From Sphingomonas sp. A2-49 (GTDB taxonomy: Bacteria > Pseudomonadota > Alphaproteobacteria > Sphingomonadales > Sphingomonadaceae): a DNA stretch of 64,000 bases. Within the stretch, counting starts at the first letter, position 1; every line of letters starts with the position of its first letter. The stretch spans positions 124,001-188,000 of the forward strand of contig NZ_JAJLPA010000002.1 in the NCBI RefSeq assembly GCF_025548555.1. Reading direction: 5' to 3'. The notes below the pieces were generated by a model, which was not told the origin of the DNA, did no database searches, and was given only the letters and a program-made list of their open reading frames with translations. The translations under genes and the position numbers were made by a program. Positions 7,799 to 16,341 of the stretch are shown here, one piece after another.

Positions 7799-10700
7799 TC
7801 ACTCCGTCACTGGTGAACCGGGTGGGGCCGGTTGTTTGTTTGAGCGCCGTGCTGCCCGGCGCTCACCGGCACCCAGCACGACCTTGGCGATGGCCGGCAG
7901 CACCAGCAGCGTCAGGATGGTGGCGGCGATAAGACCACCGATGACCGTCGTTGCGAGTGGCTTTTGCACTTCGGCACCGGTGCCGTGGGCAAGCGCCATC
8001 GGCACGAAGCCGATCGCGGGCACGAAGCCGGTCATAATAACGGCCCGCATCTTCTCGGCCATGCCGTGCCGGATCGCCTCCGCTATCGGCTCCCCATTTT
8101 CGCTCCGTTCGCGGATCGCGGACATCACCACGAGGCCGTTCAGGACCGCGACGCCGGCGAGGCAGATGAACCCCACCGCCGCCGACACCGAGAAGTTGAT
8201 GCCTGTCAGCGCCAGCGTAAACACGCCGCCGGCAAGCCCCAGCGGGACCGCCAGGAATACCGACGCGGCCCTGCCGAACCCGCCAAGCGCCATGTAGAGC
8301 AGCCCGAAGATCGCCAGGAAGCAGAGTGGAACGACAATCGACAGCCGCTTGGATGCCGCTGCCAGATTCTCGAACTGACCACCCCATTCAAGGTAATAAC
8401 CCGCGGGCAGCTTGACCTGTGCGATCTTGGCCTGCGCTTCCTGGACGAACGAACCGGCGTCGCGACCGCCGAGGTTCACCTGGACGACGACGCGGCGCTT
8501 ACCGTTCTCCCGGCTGATCTGGTTCAGCCCCTCAGTCAGCCGGATTTGTGCGACTTGCGCGAGCGGCACCTGGCCACGCGGCCGACCCTCCACTTCAGGC
8601 AGCAGAACGGGAAGCACCCGAATGTCGTCGAGGTTGGCTCGTGTCGCCTCTGGCACGCGCACGGTGACATCGAAACGTCGATCGCCCTCGTACACAAGCC
8701 CCGACTCACGGCCACCGAGCCCTGCAGCAACGGTGTCCGCAACGTCACGGACGGTGAGGCCCAGACGGGCGATTGCCGCGCGATCGAGTCTCACGTCAAG
8801 CGCCGGCGCGCCACCGACCTGTTCGGCCTTGACGCTGGCTGCGCCGGGTATCGTCTGGAGCACCCGCACCATCTCGTTTGCGGTCAGCGCCATCTTGTCG
8901 AGATCATCGCCGTAGAGTTTGATCGCGACATCGCCCCGGACACCGGCGATCAGCTCATTGAAACGGAGCTGGATTGGCTGACTGACCTCATAGAGATTCC
9001 CGAGCAGCCCGCCGGTCGCCTTCTCAATCTTGGCGACCACGTCGGCTTTGGTCGTCCCCTCGGCCCACTCCTCCTTCTCCTTAAGGATCACGAACCCGTC
9101 GGAGACGTTCGGCGGCATAGGATCGCTTGCGACTTCCGCCGTACCGGTCTTGGAAAACATCAAGGCGACTTCCGGAACCTTCATCACCGCCTCCTCGACC
9201 TTTCGTTCCATCGCCAGCGATTGATCGAGGCTGACCGAGGGCACGCGCGTCGATGCGAAGGCGAGATTCTTCTCGTCGAGTTGAGGAATGAACTCCGAGC
9301 CCAGCAGCCCAAAGGCGGGAATCGCCGCCAGGAAGAAGGCCAGCCCACCGAGGATGAACGGCCACGGGCGCGCGATCGCCTTGTCGAGCAACGGGAGGTA
9401 GCGGTCCTTGGACTTGCGGATCAGCCACACGTCCTTTTCCGCGACCTTGCCCCGGATCATGATCGCGACCAGCGCCGGTACCAAGGTGATTGCAAGGATG
9501 AACGCCGCCACCAGTGCGAGCATGATGGTGATCGCCATCGGCGAGAACGTCTTGCCTTCGGTCCCCGTAAACGTCAGCAGCGGAGCAAAGGCGAGCAGGA
9601 TGATCGCCTGACCATATACGGTCGGCCTGATCATTTCCTGAGCGGCGCGCATCGTCTCCTCAAGCCGCTCCCGGAGCGACAGCAGTCGCCCTTCATGTTC
9701 CTGTCGATGCGCCAATCTGGCGAGACAGTTTTCGATGATGATCACCGCGCCATCGACGATCAGACCGAAATCGAGCGCCCCCAGGCTCATCAGGTTTCCG
9801 GGGACATTGAACGCATTCATTCCCATGGCCATCATCAGGAATGAGAACGGAATCACCAACGTCGCGATCACCGCGGCGCGCCAGTTGCCGAGCAGCAGGA
9901 ACAGCGACGCCGCGACCAGGATCGCGCCTTCGGTCAGGTTGCGCTGAACGGTGGCCACCGTGGCCCCGACCAACGCGGCGCGGTTCAGCACCACCTTTAC
10001 CTCGACGCCCGGCGGCAGCGTCTTTGCTACCTGATCGAGCTTGGCAGTCGCCGCTTCCGCCACAACCCGGCTGTTCTGACCGATCAGCATCAGCACTGTG
10101 CCGATGACCGCCTCCCGGCCGTTCATGCTGCCGGCACCCGTCCGCAGATCGCCGCCAACGCGAACGTTGGCGATCTGGCCGATCGTGATCGGCGTCCCGC
10201 CCCGTGTTGCGGCGACGGCGTTGCGGATTTCGTCAACGGTACGAACGCGAGAGTCGACGCGCACGAGGTACGCTTCACCACCGCGGTTGTAATAGTTGGC
10301 GCCGACCGCAAGATTGGCGTTTTCGAGCGCCTGGCCAAGCTCGCTGTACGAAACGCCGAAAGCGGCGAGCTTCGTCGGATCTGGTTCGACCACGAAGGTC
10401 TTGGCATAGCCGCCGATCGAGTCGACCCCGGCAATACCCTTCACTGACCTAAGCTGAGGGCCGATAATCCAGTCTTGGACGGTGCGCAGGTAGCTTGCCT
10501 TGGCAATCGCATCGGTCAGCCGCTCGCCCTCAGGCGTCAAATAGCTGCCGTCAGGCTGCCAGCCGGGTTGGCCGGCGACCTTCTTCGCCCCCTTGCCGTC
10601 GGGATTGGCATAGCCAACCGTATACATGACGATCTCGCCGAGGCCGGTCGACACCGGTCCAACCTGTGGCTGCACGCCTTCCGGCAGGTTCTCGGTTGCT

Positions 10701-11047
10701 TGGCGCAGCCGCTCACCGACCTGTTGGCGTGCGAAGTAGAGGTCGGTGCTGTCGGTGAAGATCGCACTGACCTGGCTGAAGCCGTTGCGCGAGATCGAGC
10801 GCGTGGTTTCAAGCCCGGGAATGCCTGCAAGCGCGATTTCGACCGGATAGGTGACGAGCTTTTCAATCTCGACCGGCGACAGCCGAGGATCAATCGTGTT
10901 GATCTGAACCTGTTTGGTGGTGATGTCGGGCACCGCGTCGATCGGCAGCTTCGAAAGCTGCCATACGCCGAGGCCGGCGATGACGAGGAACAATGCGAGG
11001 ACCGTCCAGCGGGCGCGGACGGATAGCGCCATGAGGTTGGCAATCAT
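7799..11047 (-). CDS. czcA: CzcA-like heavy-metal RND efflux pump, copy A
   Basis: 1082 residues, normal length for an HME-RND inner-membrane proton antiporter. It has the N-terminal helix (RARWTVLALFLVIAGLGVW), the periplasmic porter domain with DPRLSPVEIEKLVTYPVE, and the TM4 proton-relay motif DFGLIVDGAVIIIEN with the two Asp and Glu found in CzcA. Further blocks are GSEFIPQLDEKNLAF and a C-terminal TM bundle ending with GTGAEVQKPLATTVIGGL. It takes metal from periplasm/cytoplasm into the CzcB-CzcC conduit; substrates are probably Co, Zn, Cd. Only 3 bases separate it from czcB. It is a close paralogue of the pump at 36567-39809: long stretches are identical. Confidence 0.96.
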   Translation of the reverse strand: MIANLMALSVRARWTVLALFLVIAGLGVWQLSKLPIDAVPDITTKQVQINTIDPRLSPVEIEKLVTYPVEIALAGIPGLETTRSISRNGFSQVSAIFTDSTDLYFARQQVGERLRQATENLPEGVQPQVGPVSTGLGEIVMYTVGYANPDGKGAKKVAGQPGWQPDGSYLTPEGERLTDAIAKASYLRTVQDWIIGPQLRSVKGIAGVDSIGGYAKTFVVEPDPTKLAAFGVSYSELGQALENANLAVGANYYNRGGEAYLVRVDSRVRTVDEIRNAVAATRGGTPITIGQIANVRVGGDLRTGAGSMNGREAVIGTVLMLIGQNSRVVAEAATAKLDQVAKTLPPGVEVKVVLNRAALVGATVATVQRNLTEGAILVAASLFLLLGNWRAAVIATLVIPFSFLMMAMGMNAFNVPGNLMSLGALDFGLIVDGAVIIIENCLARLAHRQEHEGRLLSLRERLEETMRAAQEMIRPTVYGQAIILLAFAPLLTFTGTEGKTFSPMAITIMLALVAAFILAITLVPALVAIMIRGKVAEKDVWLIRKSKDRYLPLLDKAIARPWPFILGGLAFFLAAIPAFGLLGSEFIPQLDEKNLAFASTRVPSVSLDQSLAMERKVEEAVMKVPEVALMFSKTGTAEVASDPMPPNVSDGFVILKEKEEWAEGTTKADVVAKIEKATGGLLGNLYEVSQPIQLRFNELIAGVRGDVAIKLYGDDLDKMALTANEMVRVLQTIPGAASVKAEQVGGAPALDVRLDRAAIARLGLTVRDVADTVAAGLGGRESGLVYEGDRRFDVTVRVPEATRANLDDIRVLPVLLPEVEGRPRGQVPLAQVAQIRLTEGLNQISRENGKRRVVVQVNLGGRDAGSFVQEAQAKIAQVKLPAGYYLEWGGQFENLAAASKRLSIVVPLCFLAIFGLLYMALGGFGRAASVFLAVPLGLAGGVFTLALTGINFSVSAAVGFICLAGVAVLNGLVVMSAIRERSENGEPIAEAIRHGMAEKMRAVIMTGFVPAIGFVPMALAHGTGAEVQKPLATTVIGGLIAATILTLLVLPAIAKVVLGAGERRAARRSNKQPAPPGSPVTE

Positions 11048-11050
11048 GTT

Positions 11051-12223
11051 CTATTCTTCCTCGCCCGCGCCCTTGCCGAGTTCGGCCTTGAGCAGGAAGG
11101 CGTTCTTGGTTGCGATCTGGCTGCCCGGTGAAAGACCCTTGACGATCTCGACCCGGCCGTTGCTCCGCTGGCCGATCGTGACGCTCTGGGCACGAAAGCC
11201 CTTGGCCGTTCGTACGAAGACTACGTCACGGCCCTCAAAGCTTTGCACGGCATCGTCCGGAACCACGATGCTGTTCGAAATATCGCCGCGGCTCGGCAGG
11301 AGCCGCACGCGGACTGCTAGCCCGGGCTGGAGCGAGCCTGGCACGTCCAGAACAGCGGTTGCTGAACGAGTTTCGTTATTCAGACCCGGGGTGACCGCCC
11401 GAACGCGTCCTTCTACCGTCCGTCCATCGGGCAATTCGACGATCGCCCGATCACCCGGCGACAGGCGCTGCGCGTCAGCGGGGCCGACCGCTGCCTCGAT
11501 CTGGATCTTGGCTGGATCTGCGACCCGGAAGAGCTCGGTCTCCGGTTGCACGAATGCGCCAAGGCTGACGTTTTCCGCGGTGACACGACCCGTGATTGGG
11601 CTAGCGACGATGATGCTGCGACCGTCACGTGCGACGTTCGCAGCGCCAGCAGCCACTTGTGCCCGCCGCGCTTCAGCGGCGGCAGAAGTTGCTTCGGCTT
11701 GGGCCTGTTCGAGATCGACCCGCGCCGACACCTTCTGCCGAAAGAGATACTGTTCGCGCGCCAACGCTTTCTGCGCCAGATTCGCCTTCGCCGCTGCCAC
11801 TGTGCGGTCCGCTGCGAACTGTGCCGCCTCCCGGCTTTCGACCAGCGCGAGGGTCTCGCCTGAACGCACCGGGTCACCGAGGCGCTTGAAGATGCGCGTG
11901 ACCGCTCCGCCCGCGCGGGCCGTCACAATCGCTTCTCCGGTCGGTGAGGCCGCCACGAGGGCTTGGCTGACGATTTCGGCGCCTAATCCGCCCGGGCGCA
12001 CAATTTCAGTTATGATGCCGGCCTGCTGCATGCCCTGCGCCGTCATCGCCAGGGTGTCCGGGACCTTTTCCTCGGCAGGCGCGGCGGCTTCAGTCGTGTT
12101 GGCGGTCGCCTCGTTGGCTGCCGGGCCGTCCGCGCTACAGCCGGCCAAGCCAATGCCGCCGATCGCAGCGAGAAGCGCTACTCGGGCCGCGCCGCCTAGC
12201 AGGCGCTTATCTTGAGGAATCAT
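11051..12223 (-). CDS. czcB: CzcB-like periplasmic adaptor, copy A
   Basis: 390 residues from ATG 12223 (GGAG 8 bases upstream). The start carries a lipoprotein signal with lipobox LAGC, then an Ala/Glu-rich linker, an alpha-helical hairpin (AAQFAADRTVAAAKANLAQKALAREQ), lipoyl halves (VTARAGGAVTRIFKRLGDPV and ASPITGRVTAENVSLG) and the membrane-proximal barrel. It is the membrane fusion protein linking CzcA to CzcC. No N-terminal His-rich domain is present, unlike CzcB of Cupriavidus. The C-terminus is LGKGAGEEE, identical in the paralogue at 39813. Confidence 0.95.
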   Translation of the reverse strand: MIPQDKRLLGGAARVALLAAIGGIGLAGCSADGPAANEATANTTEAAAPAEEKVPDTLAMTAQGMQQAGIITEIVRPGGLGAEIVSQALVAASPTGEAIVTARAGGAVTRIFKRLGDPVRSGETLALVESREAAQFAADRTVAAAKANLAQKALAREQYLFRQKVSARVDLEQAQAEATSAAAEARRAQVAAGAANVARDGRSIIVASPITGRVTAENVSLGAFVQPETELFRVADPAKIQIEAAVGPADAQRLSPGDRAIVELPDGRTVEGRVRAVTPGLNNETRSATAVLDVPGSLQPGLAVRVRLLPSRGDISNSIVVPDDAVQSFEGRDVVFVRTAKGFRAQSVTIGQRSNGRVEIVKGLSPGSQIATKNAFLLKAELGKGAGEEE

Positions 12224-12326
12224 AGACAATCTCCGAGGGAAGAAGGGCAAGGCAGAGCGGGGCAGGGGAGCCCGTACGCGTCACAGTCAAATGGCCGGCG
12301 AGAGGCCGTTCGTTCACCGCGCATTG

Positions 12327-13610
12327 TCACCGCTCACCAGCGAGGGGCGCGGGCGTGGTCAGTCGCTGCAGTCGCGCCTCTGCATCATGGTAGGCGGCAA
12401 GCGCATCGACATAGGATTGCCGGGTCTGGGACAACGTCCGCTCTGCATCGAGCAAGGCGATCTGGTCGAATTTGCCCTGGGAGTAGCCGACGCGCGCGAT
12501 GCGGGCCGACTCCGCCGCAGCACTCAATGCCGGACCGCCCGTCGCGCGCGCGGTAGCGGCCGCATTCGCCAGTTCGGTTTGCGCACGCGCGATCTCTTGC
12601 CGAGTGTCCAGGACCACCAGGTTCCTGAGCGCCTGTGCCTGCGTCTGTTCGGCTCTGGCTTGGCTGACGAAGGCGCGGCCGTTGTTGAAGATCGGTATCG
12701 GTATGCTGACACCAATCACTGCGGCGGTATCATTGGTCTGCTCGAGGCGACGCGCTCCCGCACTGATGGTGATATCAGGAACGCGCAACGTGCGGGCCAG
12801 TCGAACCTGTGCATCCGCCGTGCGGACGTCCGCCGTAGCGGCCACAAAAGCGAGCGTCCCTTCCACGTCAACCGGTTGCGCCGGGCCGTAGAGGCTTGCC
12901 ACCTGATCGAACCAGCCGCGGTCCAGCGAGCCGGTGATCGGCGCACCTGTAAGAGCGGCGAGATTGCTGCGTGCCGCCTGTGCCTGACGCGTAGCGCTGT
13001 CGGCCGCGACTTGCGCGTTGATGCGAAGTACGTCGGCACGCTGCTGCTCGATGGGCGATGCCGCTCCGGCACGGACCCGCTCGCTCGCGATGCGCAACGC
13101 GTTCGCTGCGATGGTGGCCTGCTCCCCAAGAACTTCGGTGCGGCGTTCGGCAGCGGCTGCTTCGACGTAGAGCTGTGTGATCCGAAGCCGCAGATCCGCG
13201 ATCGCGATGGCCGACTGGATCTCGGCGCGGGTCAACCGTGCGTTGGCAAGCGCAACACGAGCGCTTCTCTTCCCACCGAGCTCGAGCGGCAGCGCCACGC
13301 CGACGGTCGTCTCAGAGCTTCGGAGGCCCTTGTAGACGCCAGTACCCGCGACATTTTCGGTGGTCGCCTGGATCTCTGGGTTTGGCCTGAGGCCGGCTAC
13401 TGATCTTGCCGCCGTCGCAGCGCGTACGCCAGCGGTCGACGCCTCGATGGAAGGGGAGGCAGCTCCGCCCTGAGCAAGGGCTGACTCGAGTGTGACCACG
13501 TCGCCGCCAGCAGGCGCCGCCATCGGCACCCCCGACAAGGGCGCCGTCTGCGCATGCGCGATACCCGCGCACGACGCCGCGGCCATAAGGGCCGCGATAA
13601 AACGTTGCAT
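12327..13610 (-). CDS. czcC: CzcC-like outer-membrane channel, copy A
   Basis: 427 residues from ATG 13610, which has AGGAG 8 bases upstream; it starts with a signal peptide MQRFIAALMAAASCAGIAHA. It shows the duplicated helical repeats of TolC/CzcC proteins: VVTLESALAQGGAASPSIEAS, VGVALPLELGGKRSARVALANARLTRAEI, and in the second half VIGVSIPIPIFNNGRAFVSQARAEQTQAQ and YSQGKFDQIALLDAERTLSQTRQSYVDALAAYHDAEARL. It is the exit duct for CzcBA. The coding region is followed by a 104-base gap before czcB. Confidence 0.94.
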   Translation of the reverse strand: MQRFIAALMAAASCAGIAHAQTAPLSGVPMAAPAGGDVVTLESALAQGGAASPSIEASTAGVRAATAARSVAGLRPNPEIQATTENVAGTGVYKGLRSSETTVGVALPLELGGKRSARVALANARLTRAEIQSAIAIADLRLRITQLYVEAAAAERRTEVLGEQATIAANALRIASERVRAGAASPIEQQRADVLRINAQVAADSATRQAQAARSNLAALTGAPITGSLDRGWFDQVASLYGPAQPVDVEGTLAFVAATADVRTADAQVRLARTLRVPDITISAGARRLEQTNDTAAVIGVSIPIPIFNNGRAFVSQARAEQTQAQALRNLVVLDTRQEIARAQTELANAAATARATGGPALSAAAESARIARVGYSQGKFDQIALLDAERTLSQTRQSYVDALAAYHDAEARLQRLTTPAPLAGER

Positions 13611-13667
13611 GTAGTAAACTCCTGGCGAATCAATCGCGGCCACCTCTAGGCAGCCGTGCGAGACTCA

Positions 13668-14060
13668 TCAGGCGATGGGGGGCCTTAACCCTGGGTCGGT
13701 CGGTGCAGATGTTTGACAATCCGCAGCATCGAGAAACCCGACGGTCGACGTGACCAGCGAAGGGTGGACGGTCTTCGTTGCGGTTGGCTCACCGACTTGA
13801 TGTCCATGGCAACCGCCATGGTGGTGAGCAAACCCCTTTTCGCTATCCGAAGGGACCTGATCGCGATCGCCCGTGCTATGCCCTAGCTCGGTCGCCTCGG
13901 CTGTGCTGAGGCAGCGGACCGGCTCCGTCGCATGCAACACGGATCCGAACACTAACGAAAGCCCCGCGACGACAAGCAAAAGCATAAGGCTCACGCGCCG
14001 CGCCGCACGCATCCAGCTTCGCCCATTTGGGCCTTCAGCAAAGAGCGCTAGCGACGTCAT
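13668..14060 (-). CDS. hypothetical exported His-rich protein, first gene of czc operon A
   Basis: 130 residues with one hydrophobic N-terminal helix (VSLMLLLVVAGLSLVFGSVLHA, signal peptide-like), then CLSTAEATELGHSTGD and a metal-binding-looking cluster FAHHHGGCHGHQVG, and a late Cys. It begins about 35 bases after the predicted transcription start of the MerR-type promoter, so it is the promoter-proximal gene of the operon; an internal ATG at 14012 is a possible shorter start. The likely role is a periplasmic metal chaperone or sink (inference). I do not recognise a named family. Confidence 0.65.
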   Translation of the reverse strand: MTSLALFAEGPNGRSWMRAARRVSLMLLLVVAGLSLVFGSVLHATEPVRCLSTAEATELGHSTGDRDQVPSDSEKGFAHHHGGCHGHQVGEPTATKTVHPSLVTSTVGFLDAADCQTSAPTDPGLRPPIA

Positions 14061-14099
14061 GTTCGGATCGGAGTACCTCTACCAACTCGTTCGTAAAAG

Positions 14100-14132
14100 G
14101 GTGTATGCACCCTGAAGCGGCTTCAGGGTCAA
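14100..14132 (-). promoter_or_regulatory. MerR-type promoter/operator of czc operon A
   Basis: On the minus strand a -35 TTGACC (14132-14127) is followed by a 19-base spacer and a weak -10 CATACA (14107-14102). The spacer holds a perfect inverted repeat, ACCCTGAAGC-C-GCTTCAGGGT (14109-14129). An over-long spacer with a dyad between the boxes is the hallmark of promoters activated by MerR proteins through DNA distortion; this sequence is close to CadR/ZntR-type operators. It faces the czc operon, with the merR gene divergent 50 bases away. Confidence 0.88.
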
Positions 14133-14184
14133 GCAAAAAGAGCTTGGCTTCGTTGAAAAGCGTCAAAATTGATTGGAGTGGGTA

Positions 14185-14589
14185 GTGAGGATCGGTGATC
14201 TCGCACGCGAGACTGACACGAGGGTGGAAACGATACGCTGGTACGAAAAGGCGGGCTTGTTGCCGCAACCTCCCAGGACGAGCGGAAATTATCGCGTCTA
14301 CGGGCAAGCGGAGCTTGGCCGCCTGAGCTTCATCAGAAGGGCTCGGGACCTTGGCTTTTCGCTCGATCAGGTGCGGGACCTGCTCGAGCTTGCGAGCAAT
14401 GGGGAAGGCGCCTGCGACTCGGTTCATGAAAACGCGAGGGCTCACATCGCGGCAATCGACCGGAAGATCACCGACCTCTCGGCACTGCGGCAGGAGCTTT
14501 CCAGGATGAGTGCCGCGTGCGAGCGCGGCAGGATGGCCGAATGCCGTATCCTCGACGTGCTGGCTCCTGCGGCGCGCTCTTGCGGATGA
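14185..14589 (+). CDS. MerR family metal-responsive regulator (CadR/ZntR-like)
   Basis: 134 residues from GTG 14185, with GGAG 6 bases upstream; an in-frame TTG at 14173 lies before that SD. N-terminal winged helix RIGDLARETDTRVETIRWYEKAGLLPQPPRTSGNYRVYG, dimerization helix, and the metal loop with Cys at about residue 77 (GACDSVH) and C-terminal AACERGRMAECRILD, a CxxxxxxxC pattern as in Zn/Cd/Pb sensors. It would twist and activate the promoter at 14100-14132. The two MerR proteins of the window are clearly different, and this one's operator differs from the five boxes tied to the other. Confidence 0.92.
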   Translation: MRIGDLARETDTRVETIRWYEKAGLLPQPPRTSGNYRVYGQAELGRLSFIRRARDLGFSLDQVRDLLELASNGEGACDSVHENARAHIAAIDRKITDLSALRQELSRMSAACERGRMAECRILDVLAPAARSCG

Positions 14590-14773
14590 AGTGTCCGAGA
14601 GGGTCGGTCGAAGGGTGACGTCTCTTCCTGTCGCGAGTGACCGGCTATCACGCGAGCAATGTGCGAATGCGCTTCTGGCCGGCATATGCTAGATAAAGCG
14701 TTGGCGGCGAGTTTAACGTGGCGCCTATGCAGCTTCGGGCCCTCAGCTGGGCGAGGTGGAGGAGACTGTCGTG

Positions 14774-15025
14774 ATGCGTCGTTCAACAAAAGTCGGCTTG
14801 GCCTCCCTTTACGCTCTCCTTTCCGCATGTCAGCTCGCGTCACCTCGGGCTCGTCCGGCGGTTGGGCCGGTATATGACCATGTACCCTGTAACACCCCCG
14901 GCGCACTTCGTGAGCAAGCGATCGATCCGGCAGTCGGGGCCTCCAAGCCCGGCAACGCGAACTCGAAGGCAGCAGCGAGGGAAGAGGAGCGGTGTGTGGT
15001 CGAACGACGGTTCGGAAGGAATTAA
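14774..15025 (+). CDS. possible small lipoprotein
   Basis: 83 residues. The ATG at 14774 has GGAGGAG about 10 bases upstream. The start MRRSTKVGLASLYALLSAC has a short signal with a lipobox-like LSAC; the rest is Pro/Ala/Arg-rich with Cys in DHVPCNTPG and EERCVVERRFG. No family recognised. Codon use after residue 40 looks less like the neighbours, so the reading frame is only moderately supported. Confidence 0.4.
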   Translation: MRRSTKVGLASLYALLSACQLASPRARPAVGPVYDHVPCNTPGALREQAIDPAVGASKPGNANSKAAAREEERCVVERRFGRN

Positions 15026-15202
15026 GTGCGAGCAGCCGCCTGACTGCCTACCGGGATCAGCAATTTAGCTAAAGCCCGGGCGGGCCGAGCCTTGGCGGTG
15101 ATACCGGATGACCATCGACCGAAGTGGTGCCGCCCTGGCCGGAGAGCGGCGTTACGAGGCACCTTACCAGCGCCATGCAACCATCGCCGAAGGATAAACA
15201 GG

Positions 15203-15439
15203 ATGTCGGACAACGAGATTGAGTTCCTGGAGCGAAGGGCATCCGAGGAACTCGATATGGCCCAATGCGCAACGAAAACTGAAGTGGTGGCGGTCCACTG
15301 CCGGTTAGCCGACGCCTATCTTGAGCGACTCGCGGCACTGAGAGCGGCTAGCGAGGCAGACACGATCTCGACGATGGTGAAGGTGGGCCGTAAGCGAGGC
15401 CTGCAGGCCGCCTTGTTGGTGACGACGATGCTGCGATGA
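15203..15439 (+). CDS. small helical protein whose 3' end is altered by IS66
   Basis: The gene starts at ATG 15203 (AGGATAAACAGG upstream) and reads MSDNEIEFLERRASEEL, then helical sequence with AVHCRLADAYLERLAAL, a pattern of small alphaproteobacterial proteins of unknown function. IS66 starts at 15390. Removing the IS and one copy of its 8-base target duplication restores ...MVKVGL followed by TAG (17914-17918 region). The insertion therefore sits one codon before the stop and replaces the last residue with a 16-residue tail from the IS. The protein is probably still functional. Confidence 0.7.
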   Translation: MSDNEIEFLERRASEELDMAQCATKTEVVAVHCRLADAYLERLAALRAASEADTISTMVKVGRKRGLQAALLVTTMLR

Positions 15440-15473
15440 TGGACGTCTTTTTGCGGGCGGAGCGTCGGGCGCG

Positions 15474-15935
15474 GTGGGTCAGGAAGTCGTAGCGGATGTG
15501 AGTGGTCATACGAGCAGTCGTATGACTGGTCGTATCGAGGTGATTGCCCGTGTGTCGGGCCGACGCTTCTGGACGGTCGAGCAGAAGCTGGCGATGCTGC
15601 GCGACGCGTTTGGCCCTGGCGGGTCGGTACGCGGGGCGATCGAACGCCACGAGGTGTCGAGTGGCCTGCTCTACACCTGGCGCAAGAAGGCGATGTCGGG
15701 TCTGCTGTTTGATCCGCCCGTCGAGGTGTTGCCCGCGCCGGAGCAACCCGGCTTCGCCGAGGTGCGCGTCATCGAGCCGTTGGCGCTCGCACCACCTGTA
15801 CTCGCTGCATCGCCGTCGGTCGCGGAACCAGCGGGCCGCATCGCGATCGAGTTGCCTTGTGGCGTCAAGCTCAGCGTCGATGCCACGGTCGATGCCAACG
15901 CGCTCGGCCGCGTGCTGTCGGCACTTCAGCGATGA
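15474..15935 (+). CDS. tnpA: IS66 accessory protein TnpA
   Basis: 153 residues (start could also be the GTG at 15498 or ATG at 15522). It has the helix-turn-helix typical of IS66 TnpA: RRFWTVEQKLAMLRDAFGPGGSVRGAIERHEVSSGLLYTWRKKA. The C-terminus ends VDANALGRVLSALQR, as usual in the family. The stop overlaps the tnpB start (ATGA), so translation is coupled. Needed with TnpB and TnpC for transposition in IS66 elements. Confidence 0.93.
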   Translation: MGQEVVADVSGHTSSRMTGRIEVIARVSGRRFWTVEQKLAMLRDAFGPGGSVRGAIERHEVSSGLLYTWRKKAMSGLLFDPPVEVLPAPEQPGFAEVRVIEPLALAPPVLAASPSVAEPAGRIAIELPCGVKLSVDATVDANALGRVLSALQR

Positions 15936-16279
15936 TCGCGCTGCCACCCGCCACGCCGGTATGGCTGGCCTGTGGCGCGACCGATATGAGGAAGGGGATG
16001 TGCGGCCTCGCGGTGCTGGCGCAGGAGGTGTTGAAGCAGAAGCCGCATTCCGGCGCGGTCTTCGCCTTCCGGGGCAAGCGCGGCGATCTCGTCAAGCTGC
16101 TCTGGTACGATGGTCAGGGCATGTGCCTGTTCTCGAAGCGGATCGACCGCGGCAAGTTCGTGTGGCCGATGACCCAGGTCGGCGTCGCGCACCTCTCCGC
16201 GGTTCAGCTCTCGATGCTTCTTGAAGGGGTCGATTGGCGGCGTCCGGAGCGCACTTGGCGGCCCGCGCTCGCGGGCTGA
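15932..16279 (+). CDS. tnpB: IS66 accessory protein TnpB
   Basis: 115 residues from the ATG overlapping the tnpA stop. It carries the IS66 Orf2 signature: VWLACGATDMRKGMCGLAVLAQEVL, FAFRGKRGDLVKLLWYDGQGMCLFSKRIDRGKFVWP, and ends SMLLEGVDWRRPERTWRP. Full family length. Role in transposition is shown for the family, but the mechanism is unclear. Confidence 0.95.
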   Translation: MIALPPATPVWLACGATDMRKGMCGLAVLAQEVLKQKPHSGAVFAFRGKRGDLVKLLWYDGQGMCLFSKRIDRGKFVWPMTQVGVAHLSAVQLSMLLEGVDWRRPERTWRPALAG

Positions 16280-16341
16280 TAATCGGCAGGATTCCGCCGT
16301 TTTCGTTGGCCCGGTACGGCCCGATCTGATATAAGATCGAC

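Noticed and set aside
7964..9844. A 626-codon open frame on the plus strand within czcA
   Set aside because: It is exactly antisense to the czcA coding region; the product is Arg/His/Asp-rich with no family, and a similar shadow appears in the second czcA (38457-39575). Caused by high GC content.
10914..12215. A 433-codon plus-strand frame over czcB
   Set aside because: Antisense to czcB and the start of czcA; Ser/Arg/Ala-rich translation, repeated over the paralogue at 39676. Not a gene.
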